From Acanthornis magna (lineage: Eukaryota; Chordata; Aves; Passeriformes; Acanthizidae): 64,000 nt of DNA. Position 1 is the first letter of the stretch. Every line of letters starts with the position of its first letter. Positions 37,748-50,984 of this stretch are shown here, piece after piece. The notes under the pieces are model-generated. The model was not told where the DNA came from. It searched no databases and saw nothing but the letters and a program-made list of their open reading frames with translations. Position numbers and translations under genes: made by a program. Location: positions 4,635,001-4,699,000 of the forward strand of contig JAWUZG010000173.1 in assembly GCA_036785705.1 (NCBI GenBank). Direction: 5' to 3'.

Positions 37748-38655
37748 GGGAAGCCCTTAATTTTTATTCAGTGAAACTTGGGCAGAAGTGCAAAAGGAAA
37801 ATTCAAATATTGACATGAACTTCGTCTCTTCTGTCCCTCTGGAGAAAACATAAGGAGGCAAAATTGAATGAATTAAACTTTGTCAGAGCTCCCGAAGTTC
37901 ATATTTTTGGGCTTTGCTCTAGGACTGCCTTTGGCTCTCGAATTGACCTGTCCATGGTGAAGAGCTTTTCCCCACACCCCGTGGCCATTCTGGCTCCGAA
38001 ATTCTGATAAATCCACATTAGCATTCCCTGCCAGTTCACTCCTGAACAGGAACTCACACACTCTACAATTATACAGAATGTGCCACCTTTTCTATGAACT
38101 TTTTCTGAATTACTGATCAATTATGATTTTCTGGGGATGAAAGATAATTTTCCCCTGTAACCTTGTGGTTCTATTCTGAAACCAAAACTTTTCTTTGGGA
38201 TATTTTTGGTTACAAAAGGGTATGAAGAATACAGGGATTTAGTTTTTATTAGAGACTAACCTCTATTGTGCCTATAGGCATCATTTTTAAAAACAAAGTA
38301 TTATTCATGCTTTTTCTATGAATTGTAATTTATCTTTGAAATTCTCAATAGTCTGTCTTTCTGAAAATGAAAATCAAGATCAAAATTCAAGATCTAAAAA
38401 CCCAGAAAATAAAATTAATATCCTCTATTTAATCAAATGTTCTATTGCATGACCAATATTAAACAATGTTTACTTTGTTTTTTTGCTTCGTAATTCTGTA
38501 TGAAACATGGGGAAAGGATGCAATTTTTTTCATTTTTTTTTTCCCCAAATGAGAAAAAAGTTTCATTTCTGAACGTTTAATGGAAGCATACAAGAATGTG
38601 GTGATTAATTGTCCTGATAAAAAAGACAGGCAAAACCAGGCTTATAAAATTTTAA
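37748..38655. other. Unique AT-rich non-coding DNA
   Basis: No supported feature. Confidence 0.5.
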
Positions 38656-38750
38656 AACTAAAAAAAAAAACCCAACAAAAAAAACCCCAACAAACAAACA
38701 AAAAAAAAAAAAACAAACCCAAAAAACCCCAACCAAAACAGCAACCCCAC
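38656..38750 (+). repeat. A/C-rich low-complexity tract
   Basis: Runs of A broken by CCC, CC and C, with essentially no G or T over about 90 bp. Confidence 0.9.
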
Positions 38751-39117
38751 TGGAATTTAGTATTTTAATATACAGTTATACATTTAATTTTAATTATAAG
38801 ATTACATTTAAATTTTAAAACATATGTATTGGAAAACATGGCAAAGTTTGTCCAGAAAATTTGCCAGAGAAATGTAAATTGCTGGTTTAGTTTTCCCCGC
38901 ATTTTCCACTATACATCAGCAAAGCACAAATAACATCCGTATTTGGAAGCTGAGTTATCTTTCAGGAAAGTTCAGATAGAGATTAAATTCCCTTTTAATT
39001 GTTTTTAACTTCTGAGTTATTTTTAGTTTTGTTTTTTTTTACTGGGAAAGGGAAACCAAACAACAAACCAGAAACCAAAATTGCAAACTAAAATTTTTTG
39101 CAAGTTTGTTCCTACTT

Positions 39118-39172
39118 CACAAAAAAAAAAAAAAAAAAACCCAAAAAAACCAAAAAAAACCCCAAAAAAAAC
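39118..39172 (+). repeat. A/C-rich low-complexity tract
   Basis: A18-19 run followed by CCC/CC-separated A runs, the same style as the tract 400 bp upstream. Confidence 0.92.
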
Positions 39173-42100
39173 GAAGAATGGCATCATTATATCTCAGAAT
39201 GTGAAATTATTTGTTCATTTTGCTGCTCCTGTACCTGGATACACACGACCAGAGCATTTATATTTTCAGAAGGAAAATGTCATATTCATTTCAGGATGGA
39301 CATCCTCCTCTCAGTTTCTTTGTGCAGTAATGGCCTGTTTTTATAAGCAGGGTAGTCAAGCAAATCTATAGATCTGTGAGCAAATGCAAGAACTTTATAC
39401 TTTTTAAGAAATCCAGTTGGCTTCATTGCATCACAATGTTTTCAGCCTCTTTATTTGCTGCTATTTATGAATGGACAGACAGTAGCTCAACTGCCAAGCG
39501 ATCAGAGAAATACACATGAATGAAACAACAGTAATCAGTGTTAGTGCTGATAAATATTTGCATCAGGTTCTGGTGGGCAAGGGCTATAAAAACTAAATTA
39601 CAGCTAAAATTTTATTTTCCACTCAGGTTTTCAATTTAGGGGCCATTACCACAGTAGATTCAGTAATGTTAATAACATCACAAAATTTTAGAGTTAAATT
39701 TTACCCTCAGTGTATGACACAATGATGGAAACAACCCTCTTGCTAATGATGATGAATTAGCATGATAACAGTAGAAGTTTACTGACAGCAAGGTAAAAAT
39801 AAAATTAAAAATAAAAATTAAGCCTTCTGAAAGGAGTCTTGTTCCAACACTCATCAAACTCACTAGAAATACTCTGTTTACCCACTTCCATGGAATTTAG
39901 TACACACAAAAGTATTTTCTTCTGAATTCTTAATGAAAATGTGTTTTTTTTTCCAGAAAGAGACATACAAACAAGACATGTGCGCTTCCTGTATTTTTAA
40001 ATAATCATTGTAACTTGGAAAATACATTTCCTGTAATTTTTATGCTTTGCAAAAATTATTGATGAATACATTGATTTCAGCTTTGCTAGCACTGTTTTCT
40101 CATACCAAAAAATATATTTGATTAAAAAAAATTCAAATTGTTATTCTGTAAAAAAATAGTATCTATCTTTTAGCTAAAGCAGTTGTCATATTTCCTTTTC
40201 CCCCTTAATTTTCCAAATACATTTTTTTATTTGAAACTTTATTTTTCTTTTTTTGCTTTTTATTTCCCCTCTTTTATTAAATATTTGTCTTTTACATATT
40301 AATACTTTCATTTTCGCATTTCTCCATGATTTTAAAATAACAAATATATATAGAAAAAATCAACCTAAAACCAGATTTTGAAATTTCATTACTTTCTGGA
40401 CACAGAAGAGATTTTGAACAATTATGGTATAATGATACTGTGTTTAAATTGGGTTGACTACTGCATAATTTTTCTGGAATTCAAAAAGTTGAAAAAAGTA
40501 AAAAATAGTAAAGATAAGGAAAACAGACAGAAAATCACAGATACAAGGAAGCTGCAAATTTATCCACTCTTTTTTATATGTTTCATTAAAAATTATTTAA
40601 TAGGAAGGAAAAAACTAAAATAACAATCCGTTGGGTTTTTTTCCTTTCTGTTAAGTCTAAAATGAAACTCAGCATTTGTTTTAAATAGATACACAAGACT
40701 CTTATTTAACAGCTAATCTGTGACTCCAAGGTAACAGAGAACAAAACAGGTGAATGAATAAATTCTGAAGAGTTCTTGGGGAGAAACAGTGGAGTTCTGC
40801 ATATGTTCTGTCCACTTGGGGGAATGCATGTAAAGATTTTTGATTTTGCATTTGGTTGGGTAGGAAGGGAAAAAGTCAAACTATTTTTTAAAACCTTGTA
40901 TGTTACACCTAGTAATGAATAACAAAACTGCACTAAATTTTCTTTATATTATTTTACATTGTAATTTCATACCTTATTTGCTGCTTTTTAAAAATCCTCT
41001 TTCAAATCTCTCTGGTGTTATTTTTCACAAAAAAAATTAGTATGTGGTATTTGATTTGCTTTTCTTTTTTATTCCCCCCAAAACTCCACCTCATGTAATT
41101 TATATTCTTCTCACATACTCATACTCTGATTTCTCTAATATTCTAAGATACTGTTGAAGGGGAAGGAATATACTGAAGTCTATAAACAATGCTGACTGGA
41201 CATTGAAAATAACTATAAATGCAAAATTTAATTTTATTTTCTTTGTGGGTTTTGATGAGCTAATTTCTTTCACCTGTCAAGCTACCTCTGTGGCTTTTCT
41301 GCATTACTACAAAACACAGCTTTGTGCTTTCATCTGCATTAGCAACACTTTCCTGGCTTAGCAGCATTTCTCTGCTAATAAACTAGTTTTCAAAAACCCA
41401 TTGAATTCATGACTTTCAATTTCTCAATTGCATATGTTCTTTTACCTTTTTTACTCCCTCTTTTTTCTTTTTTTTTTTTTTGTCTGGACAGTTCATATAA
41501 AAGTATGGAAAGGTATGGAGAATCAATAGTACATCTATAATAGTAAATAACATCCAATGCTCAGAAGCTTTACAGGGCTTTGATCTGTTAGTGGGTTGTA
41601 CCTCATTTGGAGGATTGACAGCAAATATTATCCTTCTCTTGATTTTCACAGCTGATACAATAGAAGACCAGAGCTCATATAATACCTGATTTCCCAAGCT
41701 CCCAATCTTATGGATAATTGTTGCCCAGAGGGGAAATTTCTTCCCAGGCTACATCAGCAAATGGTTGGTTTATATCACAAAACATGAGGATTTATGCTCC
41801 AATCTATTCCATAGCACTATCAGACTCGAAAAACTTCATTTGAGGAGCAGAGTTAATGTGCAGTTAGCAGTTTTACTGTATCTCACCTATTTGTCCAGAA
41901 TTTAGTGAGATCTCCTAAAAAATATAAGTAGGACTGTAGCAAGCAGGCATTCAACCTTACTGCACCCGAGCAGAGAAGGAATTTCAACAACAGTATACGA
42001 TCGTATCATAGTGTTATTCATATCCTCAGAAGATCTATCTGTCAGTTGCTGCCCATCTTAACAGTGTGGATCGATATATATTAAAAATAAGTGAGAAAAA

Positions 42101-43876
42101 AAACCCCATGAACTTTATTTTCCTTTTTGCTGAAATGAGGGCTGTGAAAAGATGACTTATTCAGAGGAATGCTGGTATGAAATTGGGCAAGACACTTTGA
42201 GTGTAGGCTGCAGAAGGTGCAGACATTTCTGGTGTCTGTGTGAGGTCTGTGGGGGATGCACCCACTTTTTCAGGCCGAGTAAGAGGTGGAGCTGGGATGT
42301 ATTGGTGAGCTGGCCCCAAACACTGCTTTGTATATCCATCAGCCCTTGAATTAGATACAGCAGTGACTTCAGAGACTGGTCAGGTGCACTGATCTGCAGT
42401 GGCTCTAGCAAATGTTAATTACACAAGAGTCATCTCTGTTGCATTCAGCAGCCTAAAAGCAAAGCGTCTGTTCTGAACCAGCCATGTTTGCTACCTGTAG
42501 AACCCACAGGAAGGCGCAGCTAATTCATCCCATCCCTAAAAACTGAATGGGGCAACTGATCCTTTTAGGGGCTTACTTATGTCTTTCCCACAGGTTGAAA
42601 AGGTGAGAGCAGATGAGTCACTTTTAGTTAATGAAACTTAAATGAGATGATTCTTGTACATCAAATATGTTCTGTTGTGCTAATTGGGTGCATCTATTTG
42701 CTTGCATACCAAATATTTCCAGAGTCCTGTTGCAGTCAGCAATATGTCTTGCAAAATTCCTAACAGAATTGGAAATACATGAGTCTAGCCTCTGATGAGC
42801 ACAACAGCTTTAAACTTAATCTTCCTTGTTATCTACCTTTGACAATAGCAAAGCCAATCTGATTTTGTTCCCTTTCTTCATTTCACCCCTGCTGGGGATG
42901 GCACCCAGCCATCTGCGATGCTACTGACCTGGAAGGCAACCAATTCAAGGCTAACTGAACAAGATGGATCTGGTAAGAAACCACCACAGAAGGATTTTTG
43001 TCACCTTTTGACTTTTCTGACCCCACCATCTCTAATTTCACTATGCAACACAGAAGGGAAGAAATCTTGTTAAAATGAGAGGTAACATCAGGTCTGTGTG
43101 GAAAGACTACATTGCTTGTATGACATTGACTGATTTATATTGGCCCTTGTGTTTGAAACCTGGAAGAATCCAGAAAGTGAACTATGGCCTTCTCTGCTAG
43201 GACAAAAACTAGTTGCCAGAAAAGTTCAACATTTTAAAATCTGGTTATTATTTTTGAAAGCTAGGGTCAGAGTGAAAGTTAAGGTAAAAAGGTGCTCAGT
43301 CTTTTTACAAAATGTTCTCTCTTAAAACAACCCACTTCTGAAAAGAGATTGAATCCCAACCCATTGCACATATTTTCTCATTATGGGTGCTTCTGTGCTA
43401 TCACTGTTTTGCAGTCTGTGGTTCAACTACTTTTTTATTTAAACTCCTCTGCAAAGCAGCCTGTATAGACCCTTTAGACAGTTGCAGTCACAATGGTTTT
43501 CTTGGAGAACCAGTACACTTCCCCACTTCTAATTTAAGGAGATCATTTTCATTTAAGGAAACTGTGAAAGTGAGACTCCACATCCAGAGATTAATTCTAT
43601 ATAAATAATATCTCTATATTGATATATCTATAATATCTGTATCTATTAGCAGTATCATCACTTAATCTGTATTAAATCAACATGCATGCCAATTTACCAT
43701 AACTTTTTCTCTTGGCAACTCGGCTTGCCTCACAAATTTTTGACATATCCAAACAAACAAGTTGATTGGTGATTGCTGCTTAATTGTCACCAGCATTCAA
43801 TGCAGAAGAATCCCTATCGAATCCAGAGTAGCTTTCAAGACACAAAAAATATTTTTTGTAACATATGAATCCTTAT
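39173..43876. other. Very AT-rich unique non-coding DNA
   Basis: 39640-39790 looks like a possible conserved element (CTAATGATGATGAATTAGC near 39742). 40100-41100 is especially AT-rich. T run at 41468-41480. No gene recognised. Confidence 0.45.
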
Positions 43877-44127
43877 TAAAAAAATAAACAAACCAAACCA
43901 AAAAACCACAATTCCAGCAACAGAAAAAAACCTCAACAAATAAACAAGGTAAACCACAAAAAAAAAACCCAAACAAAAATACAACAAAACCCCAAAACCA
44001 AAACGATACCAAAAAACCCCAAAACTGAAACCACAACAAAAAAACCCCCACAAAACAAACAAAACAAAACAAAATAAAACCCACCCCACACAAACAGGAA
44101 AAAAAAATCCCAAACCAACCCAAAAAA
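43877..44127 (+). repeat. Long A/C-rich strand-asymmetric tract (about 250 bp)
   Basis: The + strand is almost wholly A and C, with roughly a dozen Ts and about as few Gs in 250 bp. It lacks a fixed unit. Minus-strand ORFs of 78-130 codons rich in Phe, Trp, Gly and Val arise from this composition alone. Confidence 0.93.
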
Positions 44128-45807
44128 GATGGGAAAAGCAAGCCAATAACTTTCCATGTCTTCACACATACAGACTGCTGAGTTTTCAAAACTAATGTCT
44201 ACCTCTGCACCTGTTAGAAAGACATCAGTCTAGATTTGAGGTTTTTTTAATATCATTTTCAGCATATTGTGGTCTTCACTTTATTCAGTGCAAAACCATC
44301 CAGAGACATCATTGCTGACCAGCCTTTGTAGTACACTGCACTTTTCATGGCCCTGAAGAAGTTGCACATTATGCAAAGGAAGGCTGTTTATATCTTCACA
44401 TTTAAAACAGAAGACTGACAAGGTGAAAAACAGAGTGACCATCCCATGGACGATGTGGAACAGAGAAGGTTTTTTCTGCTTTTACCCCCCTCTGTTCTCA
44501 TATGCTCTGGTAAGTCTGAATCAAGGAAGCCAACATGCAGATCATTTATTACTAACTATTATTAATTAAACACTGGTAGGACTGTGAAAACCAGCCATCA
44601 GAAAGTCTGAGTGTCTGTCTCCAAGAGCAAGGAGCAACTGCAGTTCCTGCTCAGTAATTTAATTACCAGGAAAGAAGTGAAATAAAAGCAAAGGAATTGA
44701 TAGGAAACTTTCTGCTACACGAGATGTACACAGGCCTTGTTTGAAGAGAGTGCAGTGAGAATGAGCTTCTCCTCTCCCAGCCTCTGGAGATGTTCATTTT
44801 TCTTTATCGAGAATAACAACAGCAGAATGTGCTAGTACAGTTTTCCAGGTTCATATTCTCCTTTAAATAGATATTAATTACTTCAGGACAAATGTTCCAA
44901 TATCCAGATTTCACTTGAAACTTTCATTCTTCCAATCTTTCTCAAGTTGTTCCTTTCCCTAAGGAAATTATGACATTTTCCCCTGGATGGTGCTGTGCTG
45001 GAAGCGCTCCATTATTCTGCTTTGGTTGATTGTCTGCTTGGCATCGGAAGGAAGATAAAAAAAAAATAAAAAGAAGAAGAAAATTAAAGTGAGCTCTTTA
45101 AGCAAGAATGCTCATTTTGCACATAGCCTTTGGCACCAGCAGCCATTATTTGCACAGAACATGAATATTTTGAAGGCAGGTGCAGAGAAGAAAGACGTAT
45201 TCTTGATTCCTTTTCCAGTGCGCTGTGGCTGCTGAAGATGCAGCCTTTTTGTGATAGGACTAGGGGCAGTCACTTTCAAGAAAATTTATTCCCTGGAGGC
45301 TCATTTATGCTGGATAATTATGCTTGCAGTTATTTTAAGATAAAGTTCATCATGGAATGCTATCTTCTTGTAAATCTACAGTGACACCTTCATTATCTCA
45401 AACCTTACAAAGGCATTTGGAAGAAGATCTTCACAGTCCCCAATGGGGGTTTAGTGTTAGACTGTCAACAAAAATGCCTAATTTCCATCTATGCTTTCTG
45501 GAAATTTTGTCTACATGGATTACAGATTTGTTAAAAAAAAAAACATGCAGAGATGTGAAGAAGAAAATAATGGAAATAATTTCTTTGGTCTCTGAAATGA
45601 CATAGTTTATCCTTTTTAAGATAGAGAAGTAACATGGTGAGCTGTTACATTTATAATTAAGTAATCAGTGAATGTGTAAGTCATTTATAATATCCCAGTT
45701 GTGCTGTACTTGTTAATTGTTAAACACAAGAACAGAAACAATGACTTTAAGGTTTTGCATTTAACATACAGTTTGAAAATTTAGACTAGGGGAGGCTTTT
45801 TGAGTAC
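44128..45807. other. Unique non-coding DNA
   Basis: No supported gene or repeat; A-rich patches at 45055-45085 and 45531-45543. Confidence 0.5.
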
Positions 45808-45925
45808 TGATTCTGCCAGACCTTCTAAATGACCTTGAACAAGACACTTCATCTTTTGTGCCTCCACTTCCATCCTGTTACAAGAAGGGGATAACTACAA
45901 CAGGAAGGAATTATGAGGATAAATT
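45808..45925 (+). mobile_element. MIR SINE relic (sense)
   Basis: The order 'GATTCTGCCAGACCTTCTAA', 'ATGACCTTGAACAAGACACT', 'TCATCTTTTGTGCCTCCACT', 'CAAGAAGGGGATAACTA' and 'ATTATGAGGATAAATTTGTG' follows the MIR consensus from the core through its tail. This is the best-preserved SINE relic in the window. Confidence 0.85.
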
Positions 45926-46295
45926 TGTGCAGGCATGCAAACTGTGTACAGACTGGAGCACTGAGGACTGTGGAGTGACTGCACAGAGAGAAATAAAAAG
46001 CATCCAATGTCACAGGTAGAGTTAACTGATGTTTCTGCAGCACAGGGGGGGAGAATCTAATGACTGTCACATCTTTCAGACCATGTATAGACCGTATTTA
46101 GTAACAACACATTTGTTTTGGTTTGCTTTTGTTTAGAGATTGTACAGCTGCATTTCTTAGGGTGGGTCTACTTTTGCTTGGAAAAAGCTGAAACTCTTTG
46201 TGATTACACAGCTAAGGTCATGTAAATCATGTGCCACGAGGAAAAGATATTTCCATGGTGTAGTATTTCCTTGTTAAGATCTGTGACAGGCACAG
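45926..46295. other. Non-coding DNA, nothing recognised
   Basis: No supported feature. Confidence 0.5.
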
Positions 46296-46435
46296 TTTGT
46301 GTTCAAGGCCAAATTTAATGGGGCTTGGAACATCCTGCTCTAGTGGAAGGCATCACTGCCCAAGGCAGGAGGGTTGGAACAAGAGGGTAATTAAGGCCCC
46401 TTCTAATCCAAACCATTCTGTGGTTCTAGGATCTC
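46296..46435 (+). mobile_element. CR1 LINE, 5'-truncated 3' end
   Basis: 'GTTCAAGGCCAAATTTAATG', 'GGGCTTGGAACATCCTGCTC', 'AGGAGGGTTGGAACAAGAGG' and the terminal 'CCAAACCATTCTGTGGTTCT' are the avian CR1 3' UTR and tail. About 140 bp, diverged. Confidence 0.92.
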
Positions 46436-48544
46436 TAAAATATTGATATTAGTGAGTATTGCTGGGTTTAGTTGCAGTTGTTTGGGGTTTTTTTAACAAC
46501 GAAAGCCCTCATGTCTGGAGTCTAAATGTGTTGTATGAAAAGCCATGAGATGTATGAACACTTAAGAAGATAACAATCTCCCCCCCAGGAAATAGATTTT
46601 AATCAGTTTAAAGTAGATTTTAATAGGTTTTTAATAGATTTCTGATCCTTCTGTTTTACATAAAAAAACCAAAACAAGAACCTTTCTCAGGATATCTCAT
46701 ATTTTCTTTTCTGTCCTGACGAGAACCAAAGGATGCCAGAGAAAACACCCTTAAAGGGGTTTGTTCAAACTTAGGTACTTCAGAACACAAACAACGTGCA
46801 CAGAGAAGTGATGCCCATTGTATACTTCCTACCTATATATTAGTAAAAATTACCTTGAAAATGGCTGACTTTACTAATGCTTCTGTTGCATGTTTTGCAT
46901 GACTGTCACTTACATTGAGAGCTCACTAATGCAGCTGACAGAGGAGGCAGCAGGACTAGCAGCCATGAGGGATAATTAACTAACAGAATAGGAAATAATT
47001 TTGGATTTCCCTTGCATATTGTAGTTTTTCCTTCCTCCCCCTTTCCTTTTGAAAATACCTCACTTCATGGTATGTGTTCATGCATGAGGGTGTCTTACAG
47101 TAGTAGGAATCCTTTTTTCCAGTTTCCCCTGGAATGTATGAGGGTCATAGCTTTGGAAAGCAAGTCATACCAGCTGGGTTATCTCCACTGCCTGTTCCTC
47201 ACATGGTTGCAGGTGCTATCATGGGAACTTATTTATGGATATTTACGGACCTTTATGGATCTCTGAATTGTTGTCACTCAGTTTCCTGACCAAGCACCAC
47301 CTTGCTGTGTTTTTTAGCAGGTATGGCACTGAAACACCACTAAAGCACTGCAAGGGAGATATTGCTGGTGGCCCTAAGGCTGGGTGTCCTAAATGGAATA
47401 CTGGGTCTCATGGCAGAGAAGCGCAGGGAGCTTCCAAAAGCTGAGGGGATGGCAGAATAAGGACATGGTGAAGTCAGTTGTAGGACAGCCTTTTCATGTC
47501 TGGCACTGAATGAGGGCTCTGTCCTTCATCAAATGTCCGTTGAGATGCCATGGCTTCCTCTTACATGGCAAGTGTAAAAATTCATCAAAGCCTAAAGCTG
47601 TAGTCCATGTCAAATAGGCCAGAACTTATGCACATGCCTGACTTCTAAGTTTATATGGTCAAGAGAGCACTGAGCAACACACTGCAAAACAGTGAAGCTG
47701 GTAATCAGCTCAAGGAGAGGGGATTTACAGAGATAGGGATGTTCATTACTGAAGTGTCAGAGTCATTAACTGTGCTCTTTCCTAAGGTTTATAGAACCAA
47801 TTCGTCTCTTCTTTTGAGAAAATCCTTTCCTGGAGGTGAAACTGAGCCCTTCTAAACTATACTGATATCAATTATGAGATGTACTCCTCCTCACTGAACA
47901 CGCCACACAGCTCAATATTACATCTGCATTAGCATAGGAATAACTGCATGACTTCATTGGTTATGCAGATTGATCACTGACTTACCCTGGTAGGCTTCTG
48001 TAGGGGACTTCATAACTCACCTGTTCATAAAACAGCAAAAAAAAAAATCCAATGGACACTTCTAGATGTCCTTTGTCAGAAGGAATCCACTTTTTATGGG
48101 ATACTCCATCTGAATATCATTTGATGCATCCAGTGTCAATTCTCATTGTCATATTATTTTTTATACCAGGTTCAGACATTGTTGTAGGTGCTGTCTAAAC
48201 CCATCACAAATTCTCAGATATGACAGTGTATTGTTTCATGCAGCTATAACTATAAAGAAATATAAGAGGAAATATAAAAAATGCTTTCTCAGAAGGAAGT
48301 GACTGTTTTACACTGTCAAAATAGCTAAGGCAATATTAACTGTCCAGAAAAGAAGGAGCAGGTTCTCAGGATTTGGAACACTGAATTTTAACAACATATT
48401 TCTGTGGGGTATTGGGTAAGTAAATATATTTGACTGCATCTCTGTCTACTAAAGAATTAAACATTGCTTTTCATGAAGGACTGGGAGACCCAGCTTGGGT
48501 ACTTCCCTCTCAGCCTTCACACAGACAAGACAATGACAAGGAAA
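46436..48544. other. Unique non-coding DNA
   Basis: 47310-47530 is somewhat GC-richer and unidentified. No gene supported. Confidence 0.5.
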
Positions 48545-48603
48545 TAATACTAATAATACTAATAATACTAATACCACTACTACTACTACTACTAATAATA
48601 ATA
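48545..48603 (+). repeat. Compound AATACT / ACT / AAT microsatellite
   Basis: Three copies of a 9-bp AATACTAAT-type unit, then (CTA)6-7, then AAT units. It lies inside the longest non-repeat ORF of the window and supplies its Ile/Leu run. Confidence 0.9.
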
Positions 48604-49331
48604 TCCCACCTTTTTTCTCTGCATAGAAGAGTTTACTGTTTTGTTCAAAGTATCATTATGCTGAATATCCCCAGGCAAGGTTCTCATAAAATATGTGCAT
48701 GTGTAGAACTTGCAGTGATAGAAACAGTGTCTGAACATGTTCCAAATTGCATTGTAATTAAATTTGGTTCCAGGAGCCTGGTGCTCCAGAGCACCAGTGC
48801 TCTCAGTGCCACCCACCAAAGCCAGCAGACATCTACGCTCTTTTTGACTTACCTAGCTGCCATTTCGCTCTCAGGTGTATTTTACCCAGGAAACAATCTG
48901 CCAGCAACTCAGCAGTTTCAGCGCAGAAGGTGTCATAATTTGCCACTTACAATGGAGACAAAGAATCCTCAGATTGTCACGAGTACAATAAGAGCTCTAC
49001 TACACCATGGAGCCAGTATCATTCCGAAGGAGAGAAAAATAAATACTTAAAAGAAGACAGTTTTTTGTCTTTTTTATCTTTTCCTAAGCCCTACTCAGCA
49101 GTACTATTCACGAACTTCAAAAATATCTAAATGCTTGGACACCCCAAAACCCCTGATTGATGAGTACACATGCAGAGGGAATGGCTTAGATTAGGAATTG
49201 CTCACAATGTTTTTTCATTTTTAAATTGTGGTGATATTTTTTCTGCTTTACTGAAGCAAAAACAGAGAAGGAAAGTATGCTGGAATAAAACCCCAGATAT
49301 TTAAGAAGCAGGTATGATAACTACATATCTC
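48604..49331. other. Non-coding DNA; tail of a 206-codon chance ORF
   Basis: The ORF 48430-49050 continues to 49050 but shows no recognisable domain. Nothing else found. Confidence 0.4.
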
Positions 49332-49366
49332 TGTTTTGTTTTGTTTTGTTTTGTTTTGTTTTGTTT
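49332..49366 (+). repeat. (TTTTG)n microsatellite
   Basis: Six to seven GTTTT units. Confidence 0.95.
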
Positions 49367-49699
49367 GTATTCACTGACACATGAAAAAATGCAAACAAGT
49401 GTCTCCTACTGAAAAGATCTGAGAACTCAGAGGTTTAAAAAATGTTTTGATGAAAAATGTCTAAGCAGATGAAGAGGCTACACTTTCAGTAATATATTTA
49501 ATACTTTCGCATCTCCTTCCTAAAAAGATATTTTCTGTTCCAATCTGTATGCAGAGGTATGCATTGGAGAATGAAACGTTACTGCATGGTGTATATAAAA
49601 TAAATGAAATAGCATGTCCATATTTAATATATATTTGAAGGCACTTCAAATACAAATTCAGGCACTAGAGAGTGCACCTATGTGGATAAACTACAAAGA
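49367..49699. other. AT-rich non-coding DNA
   Basis: No supported feature. Confidence 0.5.
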
Positions 49700-49763
49700 G
49701 TCAAAAGACAGGCTAGAGTCAAAAGACAGGCTAAAGTCAAAAGACAGGCTAAAGTCAAAAGAC
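49700..49763 (+). repeat. 18-bp minisatellite, 3.5 copies
   Basis: GTCAAAAGACAGGCTARA repeats at 49700, 49718 and 49736 with a partial fourth unit at 49754. Copies differ at one position only. The unit keeps a frame (VKRQAK), which explains the 70-codon ORF here. Confidence 0.96.
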
Positions 49764-50829
49764 GTAATCATCGATACTATTTAATTTTTGCCATGCTTAT
49801 GGCACAAATTTGGCAAATGCTGAGTGCACTCTCTCAACCATTCCCTAAAGAGGGACTCAAAGGTAAAAAAGAATGTTCCCAGGTGACATCATGAGCCATG
49901 CCACCCTGTTTTCGGATAGGCACAGAGGAGCAAGAGTGTCTAGAGGTGAGTACTCAAAACAAAGCAATTGATCCTGATCCTTACAAATATGTAATTGCCA
50001 TAGGGACAATAATTTTAAGTCTAGCCATGCCATGAACAGCCAAGAATTGTACCTCTTCTTACAGGGATGAGACAACAATTGTCAGGAGGCAATATATCAG
50101 TCCTGGTGTGAGGCTGAGGTCTTGCAAATGCACAAAGTCCAATGACATCAAGACTGCGAGTCCCTAGACTGTCACAACAGTGGTGTCACCACGAGTCCGC
50201 TTAGCCCTGCCCCTGTGTGACCTGACCTGACCACACAGAACCCCTTCACTCACTGTGTTTCTTCTTCCCTGTGCAGCTCTGCCAGTCCTCCCCAGGACTC
50301 CACCACAAACTGCACTTGTGCTTGCAGTCATGTAGTTGAACCACTGCAAAACATCTTGTAGATAGTCCTCTTTCCTGAGGAAGATTACTGATTTGTTCAG
50401 TGAGTGTAAACCCAAATCTCTAGTGAAGTTTAACATTGGCTTATTTCAGAGGGAAATGCTGACTGACTTCAGGAGAAAGTTTCATTAAAATGAACATATT
50501 TGACTTTGTAGCCTTTTGCATTAGTTCAACCAATTTGTGCTCAAATGACACTTGAAATTAAACCATAATATTTTTTAAAGGGCTTATCAATAGGAGTACA
50601 AATATCAGCATTTGGTCCTGGATTGGACTCTGAACAGCCCTGTGAGCTGGGATCAATGTCCAGGACAGGACTGATCTGTAGAATGCTCAATTAGAGAAAA
50701 AAAATCAAATTTAATCATAAATGAACTTGGAAAAATTCATAAAGGCAGTTAATATTTCTACATCAGTAAAGTGGCAAATTTCAGTCTCTGTAGGGTGTCT
50801 CTAAGCCAAAATTCTCCAAAGTCTGTGAA
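49764..50829. other. Unique non-coding DNA
   Basis: No supported feature. Confidence 0.5.
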
Positions 50830-50890
50830 GGAAAATTATTGTAAGTCAAGGGCAGAGTTTAAAATTAGAAGTTACATCCCAGCTCCCCAC
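50830..50890 (-). mobile_element. Possible MIR-like SINE relic
   Basis: 'GTAAGTCAAGGGCAGAGTTT' followed by ATTAGAAGTTACATCCCAGC resembles the antisense CORE region (AGTCAGTGGCAGAGC...AATAGAACCCAG). Weak. Confidence 0.28.
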
Positions 50891-50984
50891 TCTTCCATGG
50901 ACTTTCAGTCTCTGATCTTCTGTGTAATGGTGGTCAAACCCTGGAGCAGAATTCTTAGAGAAGTGGTGGTTGCCCTCTGTCTAT

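Noticed and set aside
43797..44189. Minus-strand ORFs resembling multi-pass membrane proteins
   Set aside because: The hydrophobic Phe/Val/Gly/Trp composition comes from the complement of the A/C tract.
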